Shown: piece after piece, positions 20,522 through 31,300 of the stretch | Position numbering within the stretch: position 1 is the stretch's first letter | Layout: each line of letters opens with the position of its first letter | Assembly (NCBI GenBank): GCA_947165975.1 | Contig: CAMVCL010000003.1 | Span: 1-64,000 of the forward strand | Direction: 5' to 3' | Origin: an uncultured Candidatus Saccharibacteria bacterium | Lineage (GTDB): Bacteria; Patescibacteriota; Saccharimonadia; Saccharimonadales; Saccharimonadaceae | DNA length: 64,000 nucleotides | Made by a program: the position numbers and the translations under genes | The notes under the pieces: generated by a model | Told to the model about the DNA's origin: nothing | The model's input: the letters and a program-made list of their open reading frames with translations, nothing else | Database searches by the model: none

Positions 20522-21628
20522 TCACTTTCTATCTTCAGCAGCTCCTTTTAAATTTTCCAATCTATCCAATAATTCTTCATTTTTTGTCATCATCGTTTCA
20601 AGCTCTGTATTTATATAATTCCGTTGCTTATATCCAAGATTCACCTTTTTATAGATTTTAACTAGCTCACGCCTCACTTTGCTTTTTATTTTACCCACCT
20701 TATTACCAGTCAAAATATATTTAACTTCCCACTTAATATCTTTGTTATGTGGTGTATTATCCTTATATTTTTCACGTATAAAACTACGTGCGTGTTCAGT
20801 TATTTGATTTTTATATTTTTTAGACGAATGCTCGATCGAAAACCAAAAACTCAATGCCCATTGCTTCCAAAACAAATCTCTATGTTCATTCAAAAAACCC
20901 GTCTTCTTATAAAAATCGAACAATTTTTCCGCCACAAGCAAATGATCCAAAGACAGTTTATCGGCTTCGAAATTTTCTGACATAATCGATCCTTCACGTC
21001 TGATGTAGTTATATAATCTTTGATTCACATAAGAGATTGAATGGGCTACACTCATATAAGCATTGTAAAAATAGAAATCTTCATTATTTAATCCATCCGG
21101 AAAATCAATATCATATTTTTTAATTAAATCCATTCTGAATATTTTATTCAAAACTGAAACATCCGTCCTCAAAATTAATTCATCATAAATATATTGTTTC
21201 CCAGTATAATTCAAACGATAATAATTTCGATCACTTTCTTTCATTTCACCATGCGTCAAATATATTACATTTTGCGTACATACTGCTACATCACTGTTAT
21301 CATTCTCAATCGTTTCCAACATTTTACTACACATTCTTGCAGCGTAATAATCGTCGCTGTCACAGAACATCACATACTCAGTGTCACATTTCTTAAGTCC
21401 AGCATTTCTTGCTGACGATAGTCCGCCATTCTTTTTTGAAACTACAGTAATTCTTTTATCCTTCTTCTCATATTCTTCCAAGATTTTTGCAGAACCATCC
21501 GTAGAACCATCATCTATACATATAATTTTGATATCCTTATATGTCTGATTAATTAAACTATCCAAACATCTAGGCAAATATTCTTCTACATTATAAACCG
21601 GAACAATTACAGAAATTTTTTCTTTCAT
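20522..21628 (-). CDS. Glycosyltransferase family 2
   Basis: KISVIVPVYNVEEYLPRCLDSLINQTYKDIKIICIDDGSTDGS. Confidence 0.93.
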   Translation of the reverse strand: MKEKISVIVPVYNVEEYLPRCLDSLINQTYKDIKIICIDDGSTDGSAKILEEYEKKDKRITVVSKKNGGLSSARNAGLKKCDTEYVMFCDSDDYYAARMCSKMLETIENDNSDVAVCTQNVIYLTHGEMKESDRNYYRLNYTGKQYIYDELILRTDVSVLNKIFRMDLIKKYDIDFPDGLNNEDFYFYNAYMSVAHSISYVNQRLYNYIRREGSIMSENFEADKLSLDHLLVAEKLFDFYKKTGFLNEHRDLFWKQWALSFWFSIEHSSKKYKNQITEHARSFIREKYKDNTPHNKDIKWEVKYILTGNKVGKIKSKVRRELVKIYKKVNLGYKQRNYINTELETMMTKNEELLDRLENLKGAAEDRK

Positions 21629-22776
21629 TTTTGCTCCTTATCTATAATTTTTTCTAGCCGTTCAATTTTTTCTTCTAATTCTTTTTGGGTTCTTTCTAAA
21701 TTATTTACTAAATTAATTGTATTTATCCTCTGCTTATATGTTGGAGATATTTTTCGGACAGTCTTAGAGGCAATCCTTCTCAAATTATTCCTACATTCAT
21801 GTAGTGGTCTCACCGCAATATAAAGGTTCGGATGTTTAATTGCCAGATCTTTAGCATTATGCTTCCCCACCCCATCCATCTTACTGTCGTCTAAAAATCC
21901 TTCCTTTTTTATTCGCTCATAATCTTCCTTAACGGTCTTCCCAAACTGTCTTGCGGCTTTACTAGTTAATCTTTTCATATTCCAAATATAGGCACTAAAT
22001 CTCATCGCAGTTAAAGTATGCCCATACTCTTCCATTAAACCTTTTTCTTTCAAATATTTTTCTACTTCATCATACTCGTCTTTCACCGCATATATCTTAC
22101 CGTCACTCTTGACTGAAGAATTGGGATTATCTTGACGATAGTGCAGAAATGCATCGTCAACAAAATATGCTCTTCTAGCTGTAGCCCATACCTTAAAGTT
22201 AAATCCTGCATCTTGATAAGACGCTCCTGGCGAAGGTAAGAAATCAATATCATTCTTCTTCAAGAACTCATTCTTATATATAGCGCTCCAAATACTTGGC
22301 TGCTCATAAAAAACATGTCTATTCTTACGCGGATCAATCACCTTGTTAATTTCAGTTGGTAAGAACATGTTACTTTTTCCGTCATCTTTATGTTTCTCGG
22401 TAAAGTATTCATAGAAATTGCTTTTTACTACTTCTACGTTATATTTAGTCGCAATACTGTATAATTTTTCAAATCCGTCTAATTCGATAAAATCATCAGA
22501 CTCCACAATACCAATATATTCACCAGTTGCTTTCTTCAAGCCTTGATTCATTGAATCACCATATCCAGAATTCTCTTTATCAATTATCTTAATACGCTTA
22601 TCCTTTGATGCGTACCTCTTTATGATATCCAGTGAACTATCTTTTGACCCATCATTAATACAAATAATTTCAATATCTTTTAAAGTCTGATTTACCAAGC
22701 TATCGAGGCATTCCGGCAAAAAGACCTCTACATTATAAATCGGCACCAATACCGACACTTTCACTCTATTATTCAT
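21625..22776 (-). CDS. Glycosyltransferase family 2
   Basis: KVSVLVPIYNVEVFLPECLDSLVNQTLKDIEIICINDGSKDSS; leaderless promoter. Confidence 0.93.
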   Translation of the reverse strand: MNNRVKVSVLVPIYNVEVFLPECLDSLVNQTLKDIEIICINDGSKDSSLDIIKRYASKDKRIKIIDKENSGYGDSMNQGLKKATGEYIGIVESDDFIELDGFEKLYSIATKYNVEVVKSNFYEYFTEKHKDDGKSNMFLPTEINKVIDPRKNRHVFYEQPSIWSAIYKNEFLKKNDIDFLPSPGASYQDAGFNFKVWATARRAYFVDDAFLHYRQDNPNSSVKSDGKIYAVKDEYDEVEKYLKEKGLMEEYGHTLTAMRFSAYIWNMKRLTSKAARQFGKTVKEDYERIKKEGFLDDSKMDGVGKHNAKDLAIKHPNLYIAVRPLHECRNNLRRIASKTVRKISPTYKQRINTINLVNNLERTQKELEEKIERLEKIIDKEQK

Positions 22777-22788
22777 ACGATAATTATA

Positions 22789-24387
22789 TCATATCTTTCT
22801 AGCGTAATATAACTGCATCACTGTAAAAATAAAGATAAAGTATGATGAGACATAAACAGGCATATAGTACATAAAATATGGCGCCATAGCTGTACAAGCA
22901 ACAATTATTGTTCTACACATTATAGCCAAACCTATCGTTAATACCATCCAATTTTTTCTTATAATTGATATTATCAATACTATTATTAATAAAACTATCG
23001 GAATAACATGGTTCCAAACAATAATATAGAATGGTATCGCCTTATTTCCAGGAGTAACGGCCAGCATATTTATTATATTAGATCTTAAATTAACGTCAAT
23101 TGGAGATTTTAATCTCGACTCCACCAGATTCCATTTCTTATACCCGCCCGTACCAACCGTATATATATTTGCAGCAGTATATGCCGTAGTACGAGCATAA
23201 GGAGAGCCATATTCGTTATAAAGACCAGCCGACGTTTGCCAAAACATTTCCCCAATCGATGACGCAGTCCTCGAAAAATTCTTAAATAGAACAGATATTG
23301 AACTCTTCATAAATGCAGTAAAATCACTCTCACTATATTCTTTTCTTATACATTTGTGATAAACGAATTCCTCCGTTAGTTTTGGGTTATCATCGATACA
23401 TTGTAAATCCATAACCTTATTGATTGTTTCCTTTTCCTCGTCACTAATATTATTCCCCTCTCGGAGATTCACTACTAACGGATAAATAATTGCCCCCACC
23501 TTATAATTTTCATTATTTATCATTAAAGTATTGATTTTTCCAACAGCAAGCGTCAATACAAGAACACTGCCAAAAAACACCGCTACCCTTTTCTTCGTCA
23601 AATACTTATCCTTTAAGAAAAGCAGCAGCAAAGAGACAAAGAACAATATAGGTAGACCCTCAGTCCTCCAAGTGCTCACAACTATCGTCAAAAAACCTAG
23701 TATAATCATCCACCCAATTGTGATTTTTTCTTTGCTAATACTTTTCGCCAAAATCATAGCAAATACAAGTATTTCTAAATACTGATAAATAGCCATCCTA
23801 TACCCAGTCAAAGCATAATATAAAACCGGAAAAAAGAAAAATGGTATCATCAAGATGGCTGCAACCAAACGGAAGTCTTTCTTATATTTCTTTGCTATCG
23901 CATGCCCTAAAAAAGAAACAATATAACCGACTACAATAGAAACCCAAAAAATCTGTGCAATTATAACCCCGGCAGCAAATGGCAAAGTCTGCAAAGCCAT
24001 TATTTGAAATAACCCGCTAAAGAAATGTTGCCATGGTGTAAGATCATAATATGCTGCATTATGGACAATATCCAAATCATCCCACGCCCATGCTCCAGGC
24101 CATGTCAAAATCAATAAAACAGAAAGAATGCAAAAATAAATAACCGCAATCTTAATCAAATCCTTATATCTCTGATCCTTCTTTTTATTCCGAACTATCG
24201 TAAAAATTAAACAACATGTCAAAAACAGATAGATTAAATGGATAACCTTTAGGACCGCAATTCTTAAGACAGAAGCGTCTTTAAAAAACAGATTCTGAAT
24301 TCCCGTTATGTTTAAGATAATCCAAATTACAAAGGCAACTATGGCCGGAGCCCAAAATATTTTTATCTTCTTCACCCAACTCTTCAT
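22789..24387 (-). CDS. Polytopic membrane protein, DUF6020-like / GT-C-like
   Basis: About 12 predicted TM helices; LTWPGAWAWDDLDIVHNAAYYDLTPWQHF motif. Confidence 0.65.
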   Translation of the reverse strand: MKSWVKKIKIFWAPAIVAFVIWIILNITGIQNLFFKDASVLRIAVLKVIHLIYLFLTCCLIFTIVRNKKKDQRYKDLIKIAVIYFCILSVLLILTWPGAWAWDDLDIVHNAAYYDLTPWQHFFSGLFQIMALQTLPFAAGVIIAQIFWVSIVVGYIVSFLGHAIAKKYKKDFRLVAAILMIPFFFFPVLYYALTGYRMAIYQYLEILVFAMILAKSISKEKITIGWMIILGFLTIVVSTWRTEGLPILFFVSLLLLFLKDKYLTKKRVAVFFGSVLVLTLAVGKINTLMINNENYKVGAIIYPLVVNLREGNNISDEEKETINKVMDLQCIDDNPKLTEEFVYHKCIRKEYSESDFTAFMKSSISVLFKNFSRTASSIGEMFWQTSAGLYNEYGSPYARTTAYTAANIYTVGTGGYKKWNLVESRLKSPIDVNLRSNIINMLAVTPGNKAIPFYIIVWNHVIPIVLLIIVLIISIIRKNWMVLTIGLAIMCRTIIVACTAMAPYFMYYMPVYVSSYFIFIFTVMQLYYARKI

Positions 24388-24498
24388 ATCATAAACATTA
24401 TATCACAAATAGATTAATCAGCTCTCCGTTACTCTATAACAATTCTCTTTTTAATCAAAAGGTGTTACAATAATATACATAATTCAAGAGTGTGTGTT

Positions 24499-25290
24499 AT
24501 GAAAAAAATGTTACTATTTATCCCAGGTTATAATTGCGAAAAACAAATTCCCCGTGTTTTGGATAAAATCGATAAGAAGATCTCAAAATATATTAATGAG
24601 ATAATCTTTATTAATAACCGTAGTACAGACAATACCGAAAACGTCGTTCTAAATTACAAGTCAAAATCTTACCAACCAAAAATACGTGTCTTACGCAATG
24701 ACGACAACTATAACTTGGGAGGATCACATAAAGTAGCCTTTGATTATGCTATGAAAAATAAATATGACTACATCATAGTATTGCACGGTGATGATCAAGG
24801 TAATATACAAGATTTATTGCCCATTCTAGAATCAAAAACCTATGAACATTATGATTCCATGTTAGGAGCAAGATTCATGAAAGGCTCCAAACTCGGCAAT
24901 TACTCTCGCTTTCGTACTTTTGGTAATCGTGTTTATAATATCTTATTTTCAATTGTAGTACACAAAAGAATTTACGATCTCGGCTCCGGACTTAATCTTT
25001 ATAAAGTCAGCTCCTTAAAAAACAAATATTATTATAAATTCCCCGATCGCCTTACCTTTAATTATTGTATGGTCATGGCTATTCACTACTATAAACAAAA
25101 TGTCAAATTTTTCCCAATATCTTGGCGCGAATCAGATCAAACATCAAACGTCAAGCTCATGAGTCAGGCCTTCAATGTCCTTGGTATGCTAGGAAAGTAT
25201 ATGATAAAACACAAATTTATTACTACGGAATTAAGAGAAAAACCTATCAAAAGGTATACTTATAAGGAAATAAAGCGTGCTAAAAAATAA
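24499..25290 (+). CDS. Glycosyltransferase family 2 (DPM1-like)
   Basis: MLLFIPGYNCEKQIPRVLDKID...INNRSTDNT...VLHGDDQGN. Confidence 0.88.
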   Translation: MKKMLLFIPGYNCEKQIPRVLDKIDKKISKYINEIIFINNRSTDNTENVVLNYKSKSYQPKIRVLRNDDNYNLGGSHKVAFDYAMKNKYDYIIVLHGDDQGNIQDLLPILESKTYEHYDSMLGARFMKGSKLGNYSRFRTFGNRVYNILFSIVVHKRIYDLGSGLNLYKVSSLKNKYYYKFPDRLTFNYCMVMAIHYYKQNVKFFPISWRESDQTSNVKLMSQAFNVLGMLGKYMIKHKFITTELREKPIKRYTYKEIKRAKK

Positions 25291-26158
25291 AGTTCTCCAC
25301 TTATCAATTAATATCATTTTTATTGCCACTGCACTCTTTTTTATTAATTATCATACTCTATTCAAGAATAATCTTAACGCTTCTGCAATTCCTATAATTG
25401 TCATTCTATTTTTACTCATTCATCTTGCTCGCTTTGCACGTATGTATTTCATATTACTTGAAGACTTAATTAACCCAAAACGTTTTTTACAGTTATATAC
25501 TAAAACGACTCTCGTTAGTACCCTCATACCGTTCAAAATTGGTGAAATTTACAAAATGTATTGCTACGGCGTAGAAACAGGTAAGACATTAACCGGTATA
25601 ATAACCGTAATAATCGAAAAATTTTTTGATGCACTTATTCTTTGTCTATTTATGACACCGTACGCTTTCAGTCATCCAAATTTCGTTCCATTTTACATCA
25701 TTCTGTGTATTTTTATAGTCACAGTTCTAATACTATATTTTTCTTTCGAGGGGACATATTACTATTTAAATAATTTTCTCATTCGCAGAGGAGGCGGACG
25801 AAAAAGTCTTACATTATTAAGAATAATCGAGGGAGTAAAAAAAGGATATGATAGCGCTAGACATACCCTGCAGGGACGCTTCGTCTTACTACTATTTCTA
25901 AGTATCATAGCCTGGGGCATTGAAAGTTTTTTGGTTATCTTCCTAAATTTTGGAAGTTTAACTTTTGATTTAAATACCGTTTTTGGCTACATCAACGATG
26001 GATTTTTTGGAATATCCAACACTTTGTTTAATCATTATTCCAATCTTTGCGCTATAATCTTTATACCACTTTTGCTAGTCATTTACAGTAAAAAATACAT
26101 TCAGGTTCTCAAAAATAAAGAAAGGAGAGGCAATGGCAAAACTAGTTGTCGTTTATGA
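25277..26158 (+). CDS. Flippase-like / lysylphosphatidylglycerol synthase TM-region family protein
   Basis: About 8 TMs; TTLVSTLIPFKIGEIYKMYCYG motif. Confidence 0.6.
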   Translation: MLKNKVLHLSINIIFIATALFFINYHTLFKNNLNASAIPIIVILFLLIHLARFARMYFILLEDLINPKRFLQLYTKTTLVSTLIPFKIGEIYKMYCYGVETGKTLTGIITVIIEKFFDALILCLFMTPYAFSHPNFVPFYIILCIFIVTVLILYFSFEGTYYYLNNFLIRRGGGRKSLTLLRIIEGVKKGYDSARHTLQGRFVLLLFLSIIAWGIESFLVIFLNFGSLTFDLNTVFGYINDGFFGISNTLFNHYSNLCAIIFIPLLLVIYSKKYIQVLKNKERRGNGKTSCRL

Positions 26159-27563
26159 TGATACAGCTAAAGCATCCGGCAGAATCAAAAATATACTCGG
26201 AGAAAAAAGTTTTGGAAATATGATTGTAAAACGTCAATCAATGTTTTCTCGCATAAAACAATTAATGAAAAAAGTTAAAAATGTAGAGATTGTCCATTTA
26301 AAAAGTATAGATTCGTTCGATACCAGTGTTTTTACTTCTGATACGATATTCTTTCATTTATTGTCTAGTTCAGCCATCATGTCTCCTAAAGATTTTACTC
26401 TATTGCTTGAAAAGCTACTCTATGCAAAAAATAATTTTGTTATCAAGGACGATAAAACTACCTACGGAGCAGTTTTTAAAAACCGCGCTTCTTATGATAA
26501 CTTTTTAAAAGAATATGTAACACAGAACAATTTAGATTATCTACAATATGATATTATTAACACCAACACATTTTTAGATCTATCTGATTACGAAACGCTA
26601 CTTATGTTTATATCTAGCGGATTCGACGCGCGTTATTTCAACTCCCTACAAGGAGACGCCTACACGGTTACTAAACGTAGTAAAAATAAGAAAAAAATAA
26701 AAATGGAATATAATTATTACTGGCTTCTTCCCGAATCAATGAAAAATTGGATGGTTATGCCATACGATTACCAAGAAACACCAGAATATGCATCATACAC
26801 TATGGAGCGTATGCCAATGACCGATATTGCTATTCGCTGGACGCATGGCGCTATAGATAATGAAGAGCTCAGAAACATTCTTGACAAAACTTTCTATTTT
26901 CTGAATCATCGTGCAAAAAAGCATATAGAAAAAAGCACATATCTAAAGACACAAAAATCGCTTTATCTAGATAAAGTCGATAAGCGCATGAAGGAATTTA
27001 AGAAATTGCCAGAATATAAGCAAATCCATCAGTTAATCCATACGGGAACAGAATTTGATTCGATTGACGACATAATTAAATATTATAAAGATCTATTCAC
27101 AAAATATACTAAAAAGACAAAAACACCTTTTATTAGCGTAATTGGGCATGGAGATATATTCTTTGCCAACATGCTTTATAGTAAAGAGTTGAACCTTCTT
27201 CGTCTTATAGATCCAAAAGGAGCCCTAAAGGAAGATGACCTTTGGACAGATCCATATTATGACATAGCGAAACTTTCACATTCAATTTGTGGCAATTATG
27301 ATTTTTTCAACACAGGTTCATATTCTATCGAGCTAGACAAATCAATGCAGTATCATCTTTCAGTCCATTTTGATAACACCAAAGCAAAAGCCATCTTCCG
27401 TGAATATCTTGCTCAGAATAATTACAATTACGTACTAGTAAGATTATACGAAGCAAGCTTGTTTCTATCCATGTTACCGCTACATATAGATAACCCGCAC
27501 AAAGTATTTGGATTCATATTAAACGCAATTAGTATATTAAAAGAGGTTGAAAAAAATGTATAA
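26133..27563 (+). CDS. Kinase-like (APH/choline-kinase fold) glycan-biosynthesis protein
   Basis: VIGHGDIFFANMLYS (HGDxxxxN) followed by RLIDPKG (DxxG-like). Confidence 0.6.
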   Translation: MAKLVVVYDDTAKASGRIKNILGEKSFGNMIVKRQSMFSRIKQLMKKVKNVEIVHLKSIDSFDTSVFTSDTIFFHLLSSSAIMSPKDFTLLLEKLLYAKNNFVIKDDKTTYGAVFKNRASYDNFLKEYVTQNNLDYLQYDIINTNTFLDLSDYETLLMFISSGFDARYFNSLQGDAYTVTKRSKNKKKIKMEYNYYWLLPESMKNWMVMPYDYQETPEYASYTMERMPMTDIAIRWTHGAIDNEELRNILDKTFYFLNHRAKKHIEKSTYLKTQKSLYLDKVDKRMKEFKKLPEYKQIHQLIHTGTEFDSIDDIIKYYKDLFTKYTKKTKTPFISVIGHGDIFFANMLYSKELNLLRLIDPKGALKEDDLWTDPYYDIAKLSHSICGNYDFFNTGSYSIELDKSMQYHLSVHFDNTKAKAIFREYLAQNNYNYVLVRLYEASLFLSMLPLHIDNPHKVFGFILNAISILKEVEKNV

Positions 27564-27954
27564 AGATGTAAAGTTAATATTTGACGTAGATGGCACTCTT
27601 TGCCCATTAAAAAAACCAAATGAAAACTACATGGATTTAACGCCAGACGAAGCTATGGTCAAAAAAATACGCTCATATAAGAAACAAGGAGCAACCATTG
27701 TCTTATTCTCATCACGCAACATGAGAACTTACAATGGCAATTTGGGACTCATCAATGCTAATACAGCAGTCATTATGCAAAAATGGCTTTCAAAATGGGA
27801 TATTCCTTATGATGAAATATACTTCGGCAAACCATGGCCTGGCCATAAAGGGTTTTATATTGACGATCGAGCAGTCAGACCAGATGAATTTCTCGATCAT
27901 TCTTTTGAAGAACTTGAGAAAATATGCGAAAAGTCAACTAGATTACCAAAATAA
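27556..27954 (+). CDS. HAD-family phosphatase, capsule/glycan type
   Basis: LIFDVDGTLCPLKKPNENY; VLFSSRNMRTYNGN; GKPWPGHKGFYIDDRAVRPDEF. Confidence 0.82.
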   Translation: MYKDVKLIFDVDGTLCPLKKPNENYMDLTPDEAMVKKIRSYKKQGATIVLFSSRNMRTYNGNLGLINANTAVIMQKWLSKWDIPYDEIYFGKPWPGHKGFYIDDRAVRPDEFLDHSFEELEKICEKSTRLPK

Positions 27955-27985
27955 TATATTATAATCATTTCAAAAGGAGCAAATA

Positions 27986-28705
27986 ATGAATATTATCATC
28001 ACTATGGCTGGCTTAGGATCACGCTTCCAAAAAGCTGGTTATAAAAAGCCAAAATTCATGATTGAAGTTAAAGGTAAAACACTTTTTGAATGGTCCATGA
28101 TGAGCCTAACTGATTTTAATAAACAAGATAATGTAAAATACATATTTATAGTACGTAAAGAATCTAATGCTCGTGATTTTATCATTAATCAAATGAAACA
28201 ATTCGGAAATTTCGATATTGAGATTATTGAAATTGATTACCTCACTGATGGTCAAGCCACAACAGCTATGCTCGCCGAGCCGTATTGGAATGAAAACGAT
28301 GAAATGATTATTTATAATATTGATACCTATATTGAGTCAGACATAATGAAATACTCTGATATTTCAGGAGACGGATTCATCCCCTGTTTTAAAGCACCTG
28401 GTGACCATTGGAGCTTTGTGAAATTAGACAAAAATAACAATGCAATTGAAGTTCGTGAAAAACAAAGAATCTCTGACAATTGCACAATCGGTCTATATTA
28501 TTTTAAAACATGCCAACTTTATAAAAAATTATATGAAGAATACTACGCGGATCAACAAAACATTGAAAACAACGAAAAATATATTGCTCCACTATACAAT
28601 CATATGATTAAAAAAGGCCTCACCGTCAAAATCTCACTTATTCCTTCATCCGCCGTCCATGTTCTTGGTACCCCAGATGAAGTTAAAGCATTTGAATCTC
28701 AATAA
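27986..28705 (+). CDS. Nucleotidyltransferase (NTP_transferase family)
   Basis: MNIIITMAGLGSRFQKAGYKKPKFMIEVKGKTLFEW. Confidence 0.85.
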   Translation: MNIIITMAGLGSRFQKAGYKKPKFMIEVKGKTLFEWSMMSLTDFNKQDNVKYIFIVRKESNARDFIINQMKQFGNFDIEIIEIDYLTDGQATTAMLAEPYWNENDEMIIYNIDTYIESDIMKYSDISGDGFIPCFKAPGDHWSFVKLDKNNNAIEVREKQRISDNCTIGLYYFKTCQLYKKLYEEYYADQQNIENNEKYIAPLYNHMIKKGLTVKISLIPSSAVHVLGTPDEVKAFESQ

Positions 28706-28717
28706 AATCTTGAATTC

Positions 28718-31300
28718 CTAAATATTCTTCAATATCCACTTTTGATTATTATTGCTGTAAGTAGTCTTTGAGTATATTTGTATGTTACTCTGTCCATTTT
28801 CTAGATCCAGTACGTATTTTGTGTTGCAAGCATTATGAATGGTTATCGTTCCATCAGAATTTTCCCAAATTAGCCAGCGCTGCGCACAGCTTTTATTTAC
28901 GTCATATTGCCAAATATTTCTCTGATTTGCAAAAACACCATTTGCTACATCCAACACTTTACCACTATTCCTATTCTTGATGAGGTAATACCCATCGTTC
29001 TCTTGAATGATCCATTGTTGCGCAATATTGTTCTTATTATAAACAGTTGTCTGTACATTATCCGCATTTGCCTTACCCGTAACGTTTAGAGCTTTACTAC
29101 GATTAGGAGTCAATATATTGTAAGTGCCACTATAGTCTTTATCTATAACTGATGAAGATTTCAATATCCACTTTTGATTATTATTGCTGTAAGTAGTCTT
29201 TGAGTATATTTGTATGTTACTCTGTCCATTTTCTAGATCCAGTACGTATTTTGTGTTGCAAGCATTATGAATGGTTATCGTTCCATCAGAATTTTCCCAA
29301 ATTAGCCAGCGCTGCGCACAGCTTTTATTTACGTCATATTGCCAAATATTTCTCTGATTTGCAAAAACACCATTTGCTACATCCAACACTTTACCACTAC
29401 CTACATTTTTTATAATGTAGTAATCATCCACCCTTTCCAGGCTCCAATTTTGTGAATCTCTTGTTCCGTCTGTTCGAGAAGCTGCAATATTGTGTGCATT
29501 TAGCATCCCTCCCGCTTCTAATTTTTTATCACCTTTCGATGAAATAATATTATAAACTCCTTTATAGACCCTCGCTGCAGGAGCTGCATTAAATGTAAAA
29601 TTCTGGTGATTATTACCGTAGAAACTCTTCGCATATATTTGAAGGTTTGTATCCCCATCTTGCAAATCTAAAACAAATCCAGGCTTACAGGCATTATGGA
29701 TAGTAATTGTACCGTTCGAATTATCACCAAAAATCCATCTCTGTGCACAATTGTCATCCTCTGCGTATTGCCACACATTTGTTAGTTTAGAAAATTTTCC
29801 ATTTGCAACATCCAATACTTTTCCACTTGCCTTACTCTTGATAACGTAATAATTCTCTTTTTTCTCTATTTGCCATTGTTGTACAAGATCTTCTTTATCT
29901 GAAGCACTAAATGAGGCATTATTCTCATTCAACATACCATCCACACCTAAAATCTTTCCATTCGAAGCGACTATGTTGTATACACCAGAATAATTGCTTT
30001 TTCCTACCCTCTTTATTACCCAAGATTGATTAGAATTAGTATTTTTTGATTTATTATAAATTTGAATGTTCTTCTTACCATCCTGTAGATCTAAAACATA
30101 GCTAGGATTACAAGCGTTATGAATAACAACTGCACCATTATTCTCTTCTCCAAAAATCCATCTCTGTGCACAGCTATCATTCTCGGCATATTGCCATACA
30201 TTCGCTAAATTCGAATTTATTCCATTTGCAATATCTAACACTTTGCCACTATTCTTGTTTCTTATTAAATAATAATCGTCTTTTTTCTCTATTTGCCATT
30301 GTTGCAAAATGGAATCATCCAAGTTCGTTGCTTGGACATTATCACCATCCATAGTTCCAGCTGTATTCATCGCCTTCAAACCATTATTCGCAGCAAGAAT
30401 ATTATATACTCCGTTCTCTATATCCACTTGTTTAACATCATCATAATTTACATTATAAAAACCACCGTCACTTGTTATTCCACCAAACCAATCTTGAAAA
30501 TATAAATAAAAGTTCCTATTCCCATATGCACCACAACTAGCTGTTCCATACCCAGCCGCTAAAGCACCTGCATTTGGTTGATATGGCGTATATCTATATA
30601 AAGCAGACGTCGCTAAAGAACGAATATTTACAGTAGAACCTCCACACGCTGCATTCGGATTATATTGAATGTAGTTCTTTCCTAAGGGATAATTAGTCCA
30701 ACCACCATCAAGCACCGTTCTGAATAAAGCCGCCGCATTTCTTACTTGGTTTTTAAAACCATAGTATTTCGAAGAACATGCCGCCGTGTCAGGGCAACCA
30801 TAACCAGTTGCTTTACGATAATCACCACTATTCGGGATTGGGTCAGTAATCAAACTAGTTTCTTTTTGTAATAAAACTAAAATCACCTGAGGATTTATTT
30901 TATAATCTTGCGCTGCCTTCCAAATAATCCTAGCTGCCGTCTCACCTGATCCTATCTTTTCACCATCACCGAATTTTTCTTCACTAAGACACACAAAGTG
31001 TCCATTTGCCCAATGCCAAGTATAATTCTTATTGGCAGACAAAGAAAGATAGTAATTATAGTTCGTATTGGGACATGAATTTTTTGAAGTTAAAAACTTT
31101 TGAATCTCCGCCTCACTCATCGAATTATAGTTCCCCATCTGATAATCCGAAATAATATAGCCCGGATCAAACCCTACCAAGGATGCAGCTTCTACATCAT
31201 TTTTATTTTTAAATTTTTGTGCCAAAAATGTAAATAGAAACATCGCTATAAATACGCCTAGTAACACATACCAAATTCGCCTACTTCTGCGTCTTCGCAT
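28718..31300 (-). CDS. Membrane-anchored/secreted protein: lysozyme/hemagglutinin-like domain plus four ricin B-type lectin (beta-trefoil) repeats
   Basis: N-terminal TM; INPQVILVLLQKETSLI; ATSALYRYTPYQPN...NFYLYFQDWFGG; four ~144-aa repeats with QQWxIE, SGKVLDVANG, CAQRW, YVLDLxxG. Confidence 0.8.
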   Translation of the reverse strand: MRRRRSRRIWYVLLGVFIAMFLFTFLAQKFKNKNDVEAASLVGFDPGYIISDYQMGNYNSMSEAEIQKFLTSKNSCPNTNYNYYLSLSANKNYTWHWANGHFVCLSEEKFGDGEKIGSGETAARIIWKAAQDYKINPQVILVLLQKETSLITDPIPNSGDYRKATGYGCPDTAACSSKYYGFKNQVRNAAALFRTVLDGGWTNYPLGKNYIQYNPNAACGGSTVNIRSLATSALYRYTPYQPNAGALAAGYGTASCGAYGNRNFYLYFQDWFGGITSDGGFYNVNYDDVKQVDIENGVYNILAANNGLKAMNTAGTMDGDNVQATNLDDSILQQWQIEKKDDYYLIRNKNSGKVLDIANGINSNLANVWQYAENDSCAQRWIFGEENNGAVVIHNACNPSYVLDLQDGKKNIQIYNKSKNTNSNQSWVIKRVGKSNYSGVYNIVASNGKILGVDGMLNENNASFSASDKEDLVQQWQIEKKENYYVIKSKASGKVLDVANGKFSKLTNVWQYAEDDNCAQRWIFGDNSNGTITIHNACKPGFVLDLQDGDTNLQIYAKSFYGNNHQNFTFNAAPAARVYKGVYNIISSKGDKKLEAGGMLNAHNIAASRTDGTRDSQNWSLERVDDYYIIKNVGSGKVLDVANGVFANQRNIWQYDVNKSCAQRWLIWENSDGTITIHNACNTKYVLDLENGQSNIQIYSKTTYSNNNQKWILKSSSVIDKDYSGTYNILTPNRSKALNVTGKANADNVQTTVYNKNNIAQQWIIQENDGYYLIKNRNSGKVLDVANGVFANQRNIWQYDVNKSCAQRWLIWENSDGTITIHNACNTKYVLDLENGQSNIQIYSKTTYSNNNQKWILKNI
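28729..28967. repeat. Direct repeat copy 1 (239 bp, identical by eye to 29161-29399)
   Basis: Side-by-side reading; offset 432 bp (144 codons). Confidence 0.95.
29161..29399. repeat. Direct repeat copy 2
   Basis: Identical to 28729-28967. Confidence 0.95.

Noticed and set aside
28768-29415. Repeated 70-71-aa ORFs MSIFVCYSVHFLDPVRILCC...
   Set aside because: Antisense shadows of the duplicated lectin repeat, not independent genes
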